DNA of 64,000 bases from Echinostoma caproni. Taxonomy: Eukaryota; Platyhelminthes; Trematoda; Plagiorchiida; Echinostomatidae. Below the pieces are notes generated by a model that saw only the letters and a list, made by a program, of their open reading frames with translations, was not told the DNA's origin and did no database searches. The translations under genes were made by a program, and so were the position numbers. Where the stretch lies: assembly GCA_900618425.1 (NCBI GenBank), contig UZAN01039721.1, positions 44,872 to 108,871 of the forward strand. Direction: 5' to 3'. Positions 11,055 to 21,818 of this stretch are shown here, in pieces. How positions within the stretch are numbered: the first letter of the stretch is position 1; every line of letters begins with the position of its first letter.

Positions 11055-14000
11055 CGATGTTCAACATCTACTGAGGAGATCACACAAAATATAATGGATG
11101 ATAAAAACATAGTTAATTAGGACATTTCCTTCATATCTTGGAAAAGAAAGCTGTCCGAATGTGTTCAGAATGGTGCTTGATTGACGCTACAAAGGAAAAA
11201 GGAGTTCCATGGGTGGCAACATAATAAATATTTGCAACTCGGGATTCATTGCATTTTTATGGATAAAACTTTAACAATGGCGGCGATGAAATTTTTCCCA
11301 AGGGGTTCTGGGACTTTTCGATGAATGCATGTTATAATTGTGGAGAGGTGATCATACTTAGATCTTTTTAAAAACAATCAACGAGGAGTCGGCATTCTTG
11401 AAGTTCTTTTGGAGTTTGTTTTTGATAATTTAGAAAGATATTTAATAGCGAAGAACAATTCCACTTTCACGACTGAAGTGAAAGGCGAGCTAAACAGATC
11501 CTAACAATTTACATTTGTTTCCTCTTGTTCATAACACCTAGAAAGAAAAGCTTTCGCCCGTGATGGAATAACGATTCTGGGACCACCCAAACCCATTTGG
11601 GAATCTGTTTATGTGCTAGGTTTATTTCTCTACGTAACTCGTAACATCAAGCTCCATTTTGCATAGTTTTATAGTTTTATCGTGTTTTCCATGTGGATCG
11701 AAGGATTCACAATTCATGGGGTTCACAAAAGTATTGTTAGGAATTGATCCATAATTTGGTGCTTTGTATACACCATGAAACACTATGATGCATCTCATTT
11801 AAAGTGGTATTAGGTTGTGGGAACGAAAGGAACTGCGAAACAGATAGGACTCGTAAAAGGTTGTAACACAGAAGTTCTGAGGTCCGTAACTTTGCTTGGG
11901 CAATACTATCAGGAAATTTGTAACCTCTTGCAAGTTAACTGATTTGAAATATGAAATCTAAAGTAAAAAATCAAATGCAAAATTGCGCGTCACTTCCCGC
12001 TTTAAGGCGGGGGGGGGAGAAATGAGCAAACGTTTGCTTCAAGACAAAAAATTGAATCAGTTAAAATACACCACACGTTCTCAGGGCGTGGCTGTTGCTC
12101 AGAATTGACAAAACATTGTAACCGCGTAATTTATCTCACACATGTCTTCCTTTATACAAAATTCTGGCGACAAGCAAGACACAATTACGGAAACAGAATA
12201 TTAATGCGAGCTTTCCTATAGCTGTTCGGTTTATTGTCTTCCGACCGTTGAGGGACAAACCCCAAATGAGTGAGGAAAAGTTGCTACCTCTTGAAATCGT
12301 GCTCCGATAAACGAAAAGCTTCAATGGATCGATTGCAAATCAGGAAATTTTCACCATTGTTTTTTTTTGCGAAATGCTCTTTCTGTTTAAATCAAAGAAA
12401 AAGTTAGGCCATCAAATATATTTATGCTTTGAAGAAAGTGTTTCTCATTAAACTGGTGCAATATGTACCATTATTCATTGATTACTCTTGTTTCAGCTAT
12501 AATTTCTCGTTGCCGAAGTGGGTATTAAAAGTTATGAAATCGATCATACGTTTGATGTTCAAAAGTCCGCGTTGTATTTTACATGAAATATTGATTGTTG
12601 GTAGTCGCTATATTCAGATATGCGAAGTTTCCCTTAGGAGAATGAATTATGCAGTAAAGGAAATTTAATTTACACATCACACGCAATAAAGTAGTGAAAT
12701 AAATTGAAAATCTTGTGATTACTCGTGATTATGTTTGCAGTTGTAAAACATTCGAGTGATTCCATGAGAAGAATATGATCAGATTATATTCAAAAAAGCT
12801 GCCGTCATATCACTGGCCTTATTGATTAAAGTCGTATTGTATTGAAGTAAGGTGTTTATTAATGCGAAACATAAGAAAACATGTTAAACCACAGTTTTAA
12901 ACATGACTCTAGAAATAAAAAGTATTGTATAAAAACCTAAAATCAAAATAATTTTGTGCTTGTCAATAAAAAGTAATTGACTTGAATTGAGATGCGTATT
13001 TAACATAATCCACTGAATAGGGTTTTATTGACTTTTCGTCTACACATGAACGTTTTTAAGCTATTGTTGTACTATATTTTAACCATCTCCGAAATTCACC
13101 GGTTTAATTTTAGCTAGTCGGCTTATTTAGAGAAAATTGTTGCTTTCCTCGAATTTGAAATATAAAATTCCTTATCATGTTTTATTCCTTGGGGTAAAAT
13201 TTCTAAAAATATCAACGCAGCTTGGCAGCTATGCTTCTAGTACCCGGTAGTGTATTCCAAACTCTGTTTTATGTTAACTGAAATTCATCATTAGCTCTCA
13301 ATTTTACGTCAGTCAACATACTGAAAACCAATTTTAAAAGAAATACAATCGTGTCATTAGGTCCACTGTTCGGCATGGAGATGCTCACAGCTTGTTCACG
13401 AAAAAGGATTCACCTGTCTTCCTCTATGCCAGTAGTAGCCAGAAAGAAAGGGTGCTGTGCAGTCCCAAAGGGCCATAATTCACTGTCTGCAGGCTACCAC
13501 AACTCTCACTCATGATTAATGGCTAGATGTTGCATCCAACTCATGGTCATTTCCTTAAATTAACGGGCTAAATGGCAACGTAACAGACATATTTGCATTG
13601 AAAGCACAATGTCGACAAAAAAGTACATTAAATCACTGATGAAGTGCAACAGGAGAAATCAGGCACGGTCAAATTCCTCGGAATCAGGTTCACTTGTGCT
13701 ACATAAAATCGATACTGTTGAGTATGTATTAATCCCAATAAAATATTCTCATTTATTTATAGCACTCAATAATAGGAAAAAGCAATGCCTGAAATGCTAA
13801 GAGCTCTGTAAATATTCTGGAAGAAACGAGCAGTGGTAAAAATAACATTATCTTGAAATCCCTTGTTGTGACATTGGGTTCCTGCTTTTAGTAAAGGGAT
13901 TAACTAAAAATCTAGTATTTGGTCTTAATATTTATCTATTAGATTACAAACTGTAAGGAGGTAAAACAAAAAATGCAGACAACAGAAATGTGGAGTCACA

Positions 14001-16743
14001 ATGAAGCTATATATTCTCCAAAACGTGTGCTTAAACGGAGAAGCCGTATACTCATACATGCTGATTGCAACACCAAACAGAACGAGATCTTCCTTTTCGA
14101 ACGGCAAGGTTGCTTTTAACGATCTATCTGTCAGCTAATCAGCGCACGTAATGCCATGTCGATTTAATACTGCTGGGATGTAAAAAAGCTGTCATCACTC
14201 GGTAAGAGGGCTCAAAATAACGAAAATTGCTGATATTTATCGGCAGAGTGAAAACTTTTCATTGCACTGTTTGTATGCTTGGGGCCACCTTTGGGAGGCT
14301 AAGGATGATCCTGTGAACTGCTTTTGCGAGCACCAGTGAAATGGTTTCAATAACAATCGAGCTTCACCATCTTCGGTTGGAAACTTTATGAGGGATTAGG
14401 TAGAGCGAATCGACTCTCGCACCTCAATAGTGTGCTTTTTTCAATTGTGGGCCCTTCTTGTCAGCCCTGTACTACGAAAACTAGATGCTGTGCTCATGAT
14501 GAATCAAACGTATACCACATTCCCTGTCACACGTAGTTTTAAAGTGAAAATGCATGTGCAACTTTCTAGAGTTGTTTAACACCTTCCGTTCCTCGGATCA
14601 TGTGGATGTACTTCATTTATTCAGTTAAACAGCTCTTCACCACTCAAGCAGTGACTAATTTATTAGTTTCTCCCTTACAAGTGATTGGTATCGAAAGTTA
14701 CAGTCAGTTTGGTCAACGTTGGCGCTGCACTAAAAAGTAACCAATTGACAGAAACCAGTTACTGAGGCCGGAAAGTTAAATTGCTCCAGCCGTGCAATCA
14801 AACAACCAGAATGAAAGAAAGAATAAAAATGTAGGTTTGTTCAAATTATGTTTTTGGTGGATTACAAAAGACAACAGATTTCGGTTTGAATCGGGAAAAT
14901 ATCAGTATCTTCGGTGGAACTCGATCCTACGCGTGAATGTAGACCGCAATTTGAATAAATAACGCAAGCTTTGAAGTTCGTTCGATGGACTTTGATGGAT
15001 TCTAAAAAGCATGCAAAGGCAGCTAGCATACACGCGAAATAGTGGCTTCCATATGTGTATGTAATTCGGGTAAAGGAAAAGATCAAAACTGTCATTGTGA
15101 TCTCGTACTTCTGCTGATAAAGCTTGTGCATTGTCGGCGTCCGCTAGAGGGTTGAAACCTCTTTGATGCTACTGATCTTGCATGAACAAGCCTCACGTTC
15201 ACGGGATTGGTTTTAGCGTCAAACAGAGCCTTTTAGTAGTGCAAATTCAGCATCCAGCGGTGTTATATTTGTATTTCTTTAGGCATAAACCCCGATAGAA
15301 AAATTCCGTTAAGGAATAAAACATGATGTTGTTTTGTGAATCTGAAGAAACAAAACAAAACCACATATCACTATGATAAATATGGAAGTCACTGTGAGTG
15401 CCTGTAAAGCCTATTCTTTTGAAGGGACGATTTTAATGAACTTTCCATATAGCGTGCAAGAATGCCAAAATTATAGTCTTTTTCAATTTTTTGTTCTTTT
15501 TTAAACCAATGGAAATGTAAATGGCCTTATATTGCTGAGAGCAATTGTGTAAATCACCTCACCTGAAGTGTGGTTTTGTTATTTCGGTCTAAGTGGTTTC
15601 CCGTGAATAGCAATAGCGGAAAATATGAAACTGTTGCACAACAAACATCAAATGTTGTTCCCGAATCCAACGTCTCAATTTAAGGAAGATACAACCATAC
15701 CAAGTATAGTTCAATCCTTGGCATGGCACCATGCTGATTTCTAAGCGTAAAAAACACGAAACCTTCAATGTGTATGCACAAAAATAGCAATAAACTGCAC
15801 AAAACCAACTGGTAATAAAGTACTTTGTCATACCAAATAAACAGATAGTTGGATTAAAAACCTAAAAATGTTTTTTTGGTGGAACAAACTTGTTTTTCTT
15901 CTGGGTACCTCATTTTGAAAACCGTCCCAAAGAAGTTTGGAGCTTGGTTCCCCTCAGGAGGTGGCACGAACGAAACAAATCTGGTTACAATTATCCATGT
16001 TGGTTGTTTGTGGCTAGATTCCGATCTAAGTTGACCGGATTGATCATCAACACGGGCCTAAAATTACCATCGCCAAATTATTAGCTTATTCACAGACGAG
16101 CTTGGAAACCGAATGCGACCATCTAGTTTGCGGGGGCGAACTGAGCGCCACGATCAGAAGAAACATTGTGGAGTAGTTTGCGAGTCTCTTTCTCGCTGCT
16201 CACGTTGGTCACCACTTTCCAGAGAGCATGTGTGTGTGTAAATACAAAGCATATATCACCTATAATTATGTTGGTGTCGAAACGACCGCTTGTCTTCTTA
16301 CATACACAGACAACTGAGGATATGGTAAGGAGAAGGTGGTGTTTTTCCCCGCAATACCTCCTGGGTATTCATTCTGAAGCAAGCAAAAATGAGGCACACA
16401 AACAAACAAACAAACAAGAATACGCTACCTGATCCGAACACTTTTCACATTTTTATCAAAGAACACCAGTTATCGAAGCTGGCCTGCGGCGTGAAGCAAA
16501 TTATTGAGTCGCAAGGGGATCTGCTACCATTTTAGTGCACGTATACTGTCTGGTGAAGCATGGGGAATGCGTAATATAGCTTTTGTGGAACAATTGTGGA
16601 AAAATTTCAAATGAAGAAAAAATAGCTGTTTAAATATAGGGGGAACAAAATTAGCTTTCGATGAAGGGACCAATGATATTGGAAATTTGATAAAAAGCAT
16701 TAATTATAAACAATTTCCTAAATTTACTGCACTTCAATGGAAT
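11055..16743. other. Gene-poor stretch, no gene recognised
   Basis: This is AT-rich DNA with short overlapping frames and no recognisable domain. Simple runs are a G9 tract at 12009-12017, a T9 tract at about 12360-12368 and an (AAAC)n run at about 16397-16418. The longest frames (89 codons at 15131-14862 minus; 88 codons at 16166-16432 plus) show no family features. Confidence 0.5.
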
Positions 16744-16748
16744 AGGTG
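16744..16748. repeat. Target-site duplication, left copy (AGGTG)
   Basis: AGGTG lies immediately left of the element terminus TGTTACG. An identical AGGTG lies immediately right of the other terminus, at 18501-18505. Five-base duplications are usual for Gypsy-type integrases. Confidence 0.85.
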
Positions 16749-17035
16749 TGTTACGCCCAAACATTTAGTAAGCAAATAAACACACAACGAATGAAGCAGT
16801 AAGTTTATTGTAAACAGGAAATATGTAGCCGGTACACAAACCGGGAAAAAAGCGGTAACGATCTGTATGTAGGAACGCAGGAAGGCAGGCAGACTCCTGC
16901 TCATACGTTTCACTACATGCAAATGCCGTCAAGCCAGAAATCAAGCAGTCAGTCAATCAATCAGCCGATCGATCGATCAATCAGTTTGACCACAGGCATG
17001 TATGAACACAGAGCAGTCAGTTGTAAGCCAAAAAA
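16749..17035 (-). repeat. 3' LTR of the gag-only element
   Basis: The core 16768-17030 aligns without gaps to 18233-18495 of the other LTR, with about three substitutions. The outer end begins TGTTACGCCC on the plus strand. The inner end reads AGCCAAAAAA where the other LTR has AGCCATAACA. On the minus strand an AATAAA lies within GTTTACAATAAAC, a possible polyadenylation signal. A 64-bp stretch from 16917 is rich in tca/gatc words shared by both LTRs. Confidence 0.85.
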
Positions 17036-17048
17036 TCACCTCTCCTTC
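17036..17048 (-). other. Polypurine tract of the gag-only element
   Basis: The minus strand reads GAAGGAGAGGTGA directly before the 3' LTR. This is the expected position and composition for the plus-strand DNA primer of an LTR retrotransposon, and it supports minus orientation. Confidence 0.75.
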
Positions 17049-17434
17049 AACAAATTAAGCAAGGCTTTGTCTTTCCGCAGCGGAAAAAACAACGAATTAT
17101 AAAGTGGTGATCACTTGCATTGGTAAAACAATGTCCTCCTTATTCGAGTAGAAGAATGTTGCATTTTTCCTAACCTCCAAAGAGCAGTCCCGTAATGATC
17201 TCGGTTTCCATAGTCAGTTTTAAATTAAGACGGACAAGGTTTGTGTGAAAGAATTCTGAGAAGCAACTCATAGACCCGTTTTTTGATCACTCTCGTTGGA
17301 CTCATGTTCTCAATTTTCAAGGGTGAAATGAATCTAGACTCAACCCTTTTCCTTTTTAGTCTAATCAATACTTCCTGTCTGATGGATTCCGTGATTAGGT
17401 AAATATTGACATGGGCCCTCTGTTTTCTTGGTCT

Positions 17435-17620
17435 CTATAAACGGAACCAACGCATTTTATTTTGCACATCTTTCGGTGTCGAATCAAGTGGAAAATGTTG
17501 AGTGCCTTCTTGAGGAGACTTTTGAAGGGCATTTCCCTGCACCATAGAACACAAAATACGACCGTCGCTGCCACTTGAATCAATGTTGCACACGTTCTCA
17601 GCAAATTTTCGGTTTTCCAT
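17435..17620 (-). other. Unrecognised internal open frame of the gag-only element
   Basis: A 61-codon minus-strand frame starts at an ATG (MENRKFAENVC...) and ends WFRL-stop. It continues in another frame to about 17395 with coding-like composition (YRDQENRGPMSIF). It lies downstream of the gag remnant and before the PPT. No zinc knuckle, DTG, YxDD or integrase motif is visible. It could be a degraded gag C-terminus, a relic of pol or unrelated sequence carried by the element. Confidence 0.3.
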
Positions 17621-17701
17621 CTACTAGTTTGTCAGATACCACTTTGTTGTGAGTTGTTTGCTAACCGAAGGTACAACCGAGACTTTTTCAGTGTGTGATT
17701 G

Positions 17702-18185
17702 TCAAAGCTTATGAAGTTCACTTTTCTGTACAATCGACTGCACGACATGTGTATTAGTGGAGGACAATGAAGGTTTAAGAGATGCAATACTTGTTCGGGA
17801 GCGGTGGGACTCAACACTATGTGTATCATCAGAGGTTTTTGCAGGGGCCTCCGGTGCACTCGAAGAGTATCCGAATTCAGGTATGAAACGAGACACTTGG
17901 TCATTCGCAGATTTGACCCAGTATCTGTCCAATGTAGCGACGGCATCCTTCAATGGTTTGTCATTCAAATTCAACCGGTCAAAGAGTAGCCCGCCTTCGT
18001 TATTGAGGTACAGTTGTGGCGACTAAATGCAAAATTCATTTGTAAATTTCAGTGAAGGATTGGATGCACGCCAAAAGGCAATGTAATCTACGAAAGTGAA
18101 CTTTCCATGTATTCCATGCAACATCGGATGGTTTGAGAATAGGGTCATTCCAAAATTGATGAATGGCAAAGGGTGAACCAAACAT
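17702..18185 (-). pseudogene. gag-like remnant of the gag-only LTR element
   Basis: Gag forms the particle that packages retrotransposon RNA. The first part starts at an ATG 14 nt after the PBS and runs 49 codons (MFGSPFAIHQFW..., then SDVAWNTWKVHFRRLHCLL) to a TGA at 18036-18038. A second frame (18022-17702, about 106 codons) resumes almost at once with LYLNNEGGLLFDRLN, KDAVATLDRYW and a Ser/Pro/Thr-rich tail. The W-x-x-W-x-x-x-F pattern, followed by a helix-rich stretch ending near LDRYW, resembles the Gypsy (mag-like) gag capsid region. That is family resemblance judged by eye. At least one frameshift separates the two parts and no zinc knuckle is seen, so the frame is broken. Confidence 0.6.
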
Positions 18186-18198
18186 TTTGCAGGTTTAG

Positions 18199-18212
18199 TG
18201 GCCACGACGCCA
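18199..18212 (-). other. Primer-binding site of the gag-only element
   Basis: The minus strand reads TGGCGTCGTGGCCA just inside the 5' LTR. It starts with TGG, as expected for pairing with the CCA end of a tRNA. The tRNA species was not determined. Confidence 0.65.
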
Positions 18213-18216
18213 AAGG

Positions 18217-18500
18217 TTGTGTCCAAAATATTGTAGGCAAATGAACACACAACGAATGAAGCAGTAAGTTTATTGTAAACAGGAAATATGTAGCCGGTAC
18301 ACAAACCGGGAAAAAAGCGGTAACGATCTGTATGTAGGAACGCAGGAAGGCAGGCAGACTCCTGCTCATACGTTTCACTACATGCAAATGCCGTCAAGCC
18401 AGAAATCAAGCAGTCAGTCAATCAATCAGCCGACCGATCGATCAATCAGTTTGACCACAGGCATGTATGAACACAGAGCAGTCAGTTGTAAGCCATAACA
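18217..18500 (-). repeat. 5' LTR of the gag-only element
   Basis: This is the direct repeat of 16749-17035. The outer terminus on the plus strand ends CCATAACA, complementary to the TGTTA of the other end. The inner end (near TGTGTCCAAAATATT) has diverged or lost a few bases relative to TGTTACGCCCAAACATT in the other copy. The core is nearly identical. Confidence 0.85.
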
Positions 18501-18505
18501 AGGTG
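18501..18505. repeat. Target-site duplication, right copy (AGGTG)
   Basis: Identical to AGGTG at 16744-16748 and directly adjacent to the TAACA terminus. Confidence 0.85.
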
Positions 18506-18722
18506 AGAGTAGGCAACATCGCGCAACAGACAAACGGCATGATACAATACCCGACTGATATTCCTATTCGAGACTGTGATTATTTCAACCACAAACAACA
18601 GAGTAAAGATGAGGTTTTCTTAACTTTGTCTTTGGATATTTACAGTTGCTTTTCTATGCATATGGTCTGAATAAACGTGATCTGGGAAGAACAGTGATAT
18701 TTGCGAAGATCTGTAAGGATAC

Positions 18723-19094
18723 CTAGAGAAACAGGGAGGGGATCGGGGTATATTCTGGTAATTTTCGATAACCTTTCTCAAGTGCCACGTGTCACGCCAT
18801 GTTGCATCATTACGACGTGATTCAGGCCATGGTTCGTTTCGCCACATAGGTTCTGGAGCAAATTTTGTGGCAACTAGAGTGAGATCACCATTTTCTTCTG
18901 TGTTCCAGGCGACGGGTTCAGGATTCTGATGGCTATTGCTCTTACAGTTACTAAGTGATGCTGCCCAACGTACCTTGAATTATTGTGCGCACTTTGAAAA
19001 AGAAATAGATACATCGTTTTCCATCTGGTGTTCCGGTTCAAAAAGGTTTTCCACAATCACACTAGTGATTGGTTCCTTGCATCCTGTACCCGGT
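18723..19094 (-). pseudogene. Unrecognised coding-like stretch, one in-frame stop
   Basis: On the minus strand 372 nt read as one frame of about 124 codons with a single TAA at 18982-18980. The text looks like protein: PITSVIVENLFEPEHQMEND, VRWAASLSNCKSNSHQNPEP, LVATKFAPEPMWRNEPWPES, then WRDTWHLRKVIENYQNIPRS. It ends at TCTCTAG/GTATCC, a good splice donor. A shorter open frame lies further upstream (19155-19064, NDETGFTKEWRTSIYL) in a different phase. The Trp/Pro/Glu-rich composition is unlike the neighbouring noise. I do not recognise the family. It could be an exon of a decayed host gene, or part of an older mobile element into which the LTR element landed nearby. The stop could be real or a sequence error. 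Confidence 0.45.
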
Positions 19095-19499
19095 CAGATA
19101 AATCGATGTTCTCCATTCTTTTGTGAAACCTGTCTCATCGTTCGTCTTACGTGACTAACCAAACATGCACAACTGAAGGAGTATGCAATCGTAAATGAGG
19201 GACGATGGGAAGCTTATTCCTAAGACCATGGGCCCGCCTCATCTTAAGTGATGAAAAGAACCATGACCTCAATCAATTCGTGATAACGCAACACGGGGTA
19301 ACACTTCACATTTGAAAAAATGTTATCGGAAGTTTTAAGAACAAAATCTCCATTTCCTACCCTATTGCCTATATATAACTTGACAGATATTATTCATTCC
19401 CATTTAATTTATTGAACCAATCACGTTTAATTCGAATTTCTCTAATTTTTCTTCTTTTTCAAATATTTCTTTTGAATACACCATGATACAGTCATCAGG
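19095..19499. other. No clear gene; possible upstream part of the minus-strand coding relic
   Basis: Minus-strand 19155-19064 reads NDETGFTKEWRTSIYLTGYR in a frame shifted from the downstream coding-like stretch. The rest is AT-rich with no visible feature. Confidence 0.3.
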
Positions 19500-19650
19500 T
19501 AGGTGGTAGTAACCAATGGAAGGGCTGTCATGCAAAACACAATGTAGAAAATCAGGCTCTTTTGGTGGGATTCGAACACACGTCTTCCGAGGTAATACTT
19601 TGGTGAAACTACTTCCTGACCACCACTTACTATAATTGTAAATGCCTGAA
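19500..19650 (-). repeat. tRNA-derived SINE, family A, copy 2
   Basis: The minus-strand B-box-like GTTCGAATCC is at 19568-19577 and the A-box region, read against acttcctgaccacca, is at about 19611-19625. The sequence ggtgggattcgaacaca is shared with the copy at 7.88 kb, and agggctgtcatg with the copy at 44.6 kb. The 105-codon minus frame 19721-19404 is explained by this repeat. Confidence 0.7.
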
Positions 19651-20814
19651 GATGAAGTCACAAAATCAAGTTTGTGCAGCATATTGTTTGTTTTTCTGAT
19701 ATTCTTATGGGAATAACCCACGAATCTCAGCTATGCGACTATATTTCAGCAGATAATGTTAAACTTTAGAATGAAATAAATGATTGTAGTCAGACTAACA
19801 GCAACGCAAATCTATACCGTAATTTGTTCCTATCCAGCCTAAAGACTACCGAGCTATTGAAATATTTGAAAATATAATCCGTATAATTAAAATTCCTCCA
19901 ACACAAATTTGATTAGAACATTGCAGCTTACAGTTCAAGTTTGAACTGCCGAAACACAAGGGAATAGTAAATTCATCGTTTATTAGAAAGGATGTATGTT
20001 TTATCTTAAATCACATAAAAACCGGTGTTCCAAAATGGTTCATTGTTGAATGCGTCACCATTTCGAATGCCTTCATAGTTGCAGCTCATTAAATATGAGC
20101 GGTTGGTAGGGGCATCTTTTACTGGTCCTTGGTCTGTGGCTCGAAATATCCCGAAAGGTGCTTTCAATTCAAAATTATTGGTGAAAACTGGGATAAGCGG
20201 GATAAGCCTTGTTCGTTTTTCTGGGCAATCTGAAAGACCTATTCTTCCAACCAAACCAATTCAGTTTGTTTTGTTTCAACCAGTGTGAGTTTATTGGCAC
20301 GGTGTTCCCTCCAAAAATAGGAGACTCAAAGACTGTGCCATGAACAACGAGGTGACCTCACTCTCTAATGAGCTAAAACAATAGCTAAAATCGAGTCTCC
20401 TTTTTCCCTGAGTGCATGGATTGTTGTGAATGAACTTAGGGTTGTGCGTAACAACTACGTTTGAAGGTTGGTTAGTTTAGAACAGTAACACGAGTGCGTA
20501 AACTTCAAAAACACCGTGAATGTCTTCAGATTGCGATCATTTTGCAGTTAACGTTATCAAAAGAAGTGAAGTTCTGTATTTCTGATTCTTCAGACACCGA
20601 AAAAATGTTGTGAAACATACACACAACGGATGTGCATTTGTAGCTGTTCCTTTGTAGCTTTCCTTTCCGATGACTGGTGCATTCATACTTTATCTAACAT
20701 AACTAAAGTGATCCTATATGACTAAAGGTCTCAAATAGCTTGTGTTTATTAAGCTCTATTAACTGCGTTTCCATGGCCTAGGTGTTTTCCCACCAAAGTG
20801 AAAGGATGAAAAGC
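19651..20814. other. No gene recognised
   Basis: This is AT-rich DNA. Two overlapping frames of 82 (minus, 20254-20006) and 69 codons (plus, 20079-20288) show no domain. Confidence 0.4.
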
Positions 20815-21150
20815 CAACATCTGGGGCTACAACCAGGTTAGTGAACCACTGGTAATTCATCCAGGGCAGTTGACTAAATCCCTGATTCAAAACCGACTAA
20901 GAGGCGTACGAACTACACACATAACTTCCTGGTTGCGGCAGTCGTCACCGACTCAGTTGAGCATCGACGTGTATCGACTTCCTTGGACATTCGATTCCGC
21001 CTAAAGACGTCTGAGTGGGAACTGGACACCGACCCTCAAAGAAGCGTGGTTTTCACGCACAATCTCGCTGCCTTGCTAGCCGAAGGCTCCGGTTGTGAAT
21101 TTTCCAAGAAAGTCCACCAGCTTTAGCCTGGGTTACTAAGCCGTATCCCG
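20815..21150 (+). repeat. GC-richer repeat-like segment with tRNA-like head
   Basis: Base composition rises clearly above the flanks. The start (20830-20900) reads like a worn tRNA head: GGTTAGTGAACCACTGG fits an A box loosely and TGATTCAAAACC a B box loosely. The rest (tcgacttccttggacattcg and similar) is not coding in any frame I can follow. A tRNA-derived SINE is the best guess. No second copy lies in this window. Confidence 0.35.
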
Positions 21151-21648
21151 CCCACTTGCAACTCATAAGACTTTTTTTCTTTTATAAAAATCGTGGTGCA
21201 ATGATTTGCTTGCACACATTCTGGCCTCAAACTTATGTGAAATATAACATAAGATAAAAAAACCTAAGTTTAGGTATCACTTCCTGAAAAATACTTTGGT
21301 TCATGAGTTCGTAACCCCGAATATGGGTTTTGAAATTAATTCGACATGAGTAGGATACACCTAAATTGTTCGAACACTTTACCTCGGCAGCTAGCTGATA
21401 CAGTAACAACATTTTAGGTTAGTTTACATAATGCAATTTGTCCTATTACATCGTTCGTATGAATGCATTAGCAGGCCATGACGTTTCTCGTAGTACTGGC
21501 TGCTGGAAAGGTCTATGTGGTTACTCTATAAAAGAGTAGTATTTAAATTGAAAACGTCCATGGTAGGTACTTTGATTATTGTTGAAAACGTCCGTTTAGT
21601 TGATTGGATAACTAACAATAGTTAATTAAGAACATTGAATGAAAAGGT
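21151..21648. other. No gene recognised
   Basis: This is AT-rich sequence left of the Gypsy element. I looked for an upstream LTR or target duplication and could not identify one. Confidence 0.4.
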
Positions 21649-21815
21649 TGTTGTGCCCCAGTTTCAGTATGGAGATAAGCACACAGTAAATTGAGCAACA
21701 CGTTTAATTTAAACAGTTAATACGTTGCTGGTTCCCAACCCGGGGAGTAAGCAGAAACGGGAATACGTAGGAATGCATGCAGGCAGGCAGGCTAACAAAG
21801 GCTCACAAGTCACAT
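21649..21815 (-). repeat. Partial LTR related to the gag-only element, fused to Gypsy gag
   Basis: From TGTTGTGCCCCAG onward this tracks 16749-16920: TAAACAG, caacccgggg against caaaccggga, and tacgtaggaatgcatgcaggcaggcag against tgtaggaacgcaggaaggcaggcag. Identity is moderate with small gaps. In the gag-only element this plus-strand order corresponds to a minus-oriented LTR, whereas the gag and pol that follow here are plus-oriented. The homology stops where the gag frame begins, so this is a junction between two elements or a rearranged copy. Confidence 0.65.
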
Positions 21816-21818
21816 TAC

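Larger units (their letters stand above)
16749..18500 (-). mobile_element. Compact gag-only LTR retrotransposon (Gypsy-like, non-autonomous)
   Basis: The element is 1752 bp with two LTRs, terminal TGTTA...TAACA, and a perfect AGGTG duplication on each side. Orientation is minus. A PBS-like TGGCGTCGTGGCCA (plus 18199-18212) follows the right-hand LTR. A purine-rich GAAGGAGAGGTGA (plus 17036-17048) abuts the left-hand LTR. Only gag-like coding is seen inside (18185-17702) and it is frameshifted. About 650 bp of further internal sequence up to the PPT contains no protease, RT or integrase motif. The LTR cores (263 bp) differ at only about three positions, so insertion looks recent although the coding is broken. 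Movement was therefore probably powered by a related autonomous element. LTR-related sequence also occurs at 21649-21815. Confidence 0.85.

Noticed and set aside
16917..16985. Tandem gatc/tcaa words as a possible regulatory array
   Set aside because: Present in both LTR copies, so it is simply part of the LTR.
17757..18026. 89-codon plus-strand frame inside the LTR element
   Set aside because: Opposite to the element's orientation and antisense to the gag-like frame.
18023..18421. 132-codon minus frame running from LTR into internal sequence
   Set aside because: It reads through the 5' LTR and PBS. The gag-like frame starting at 18185 fits the element structure better.
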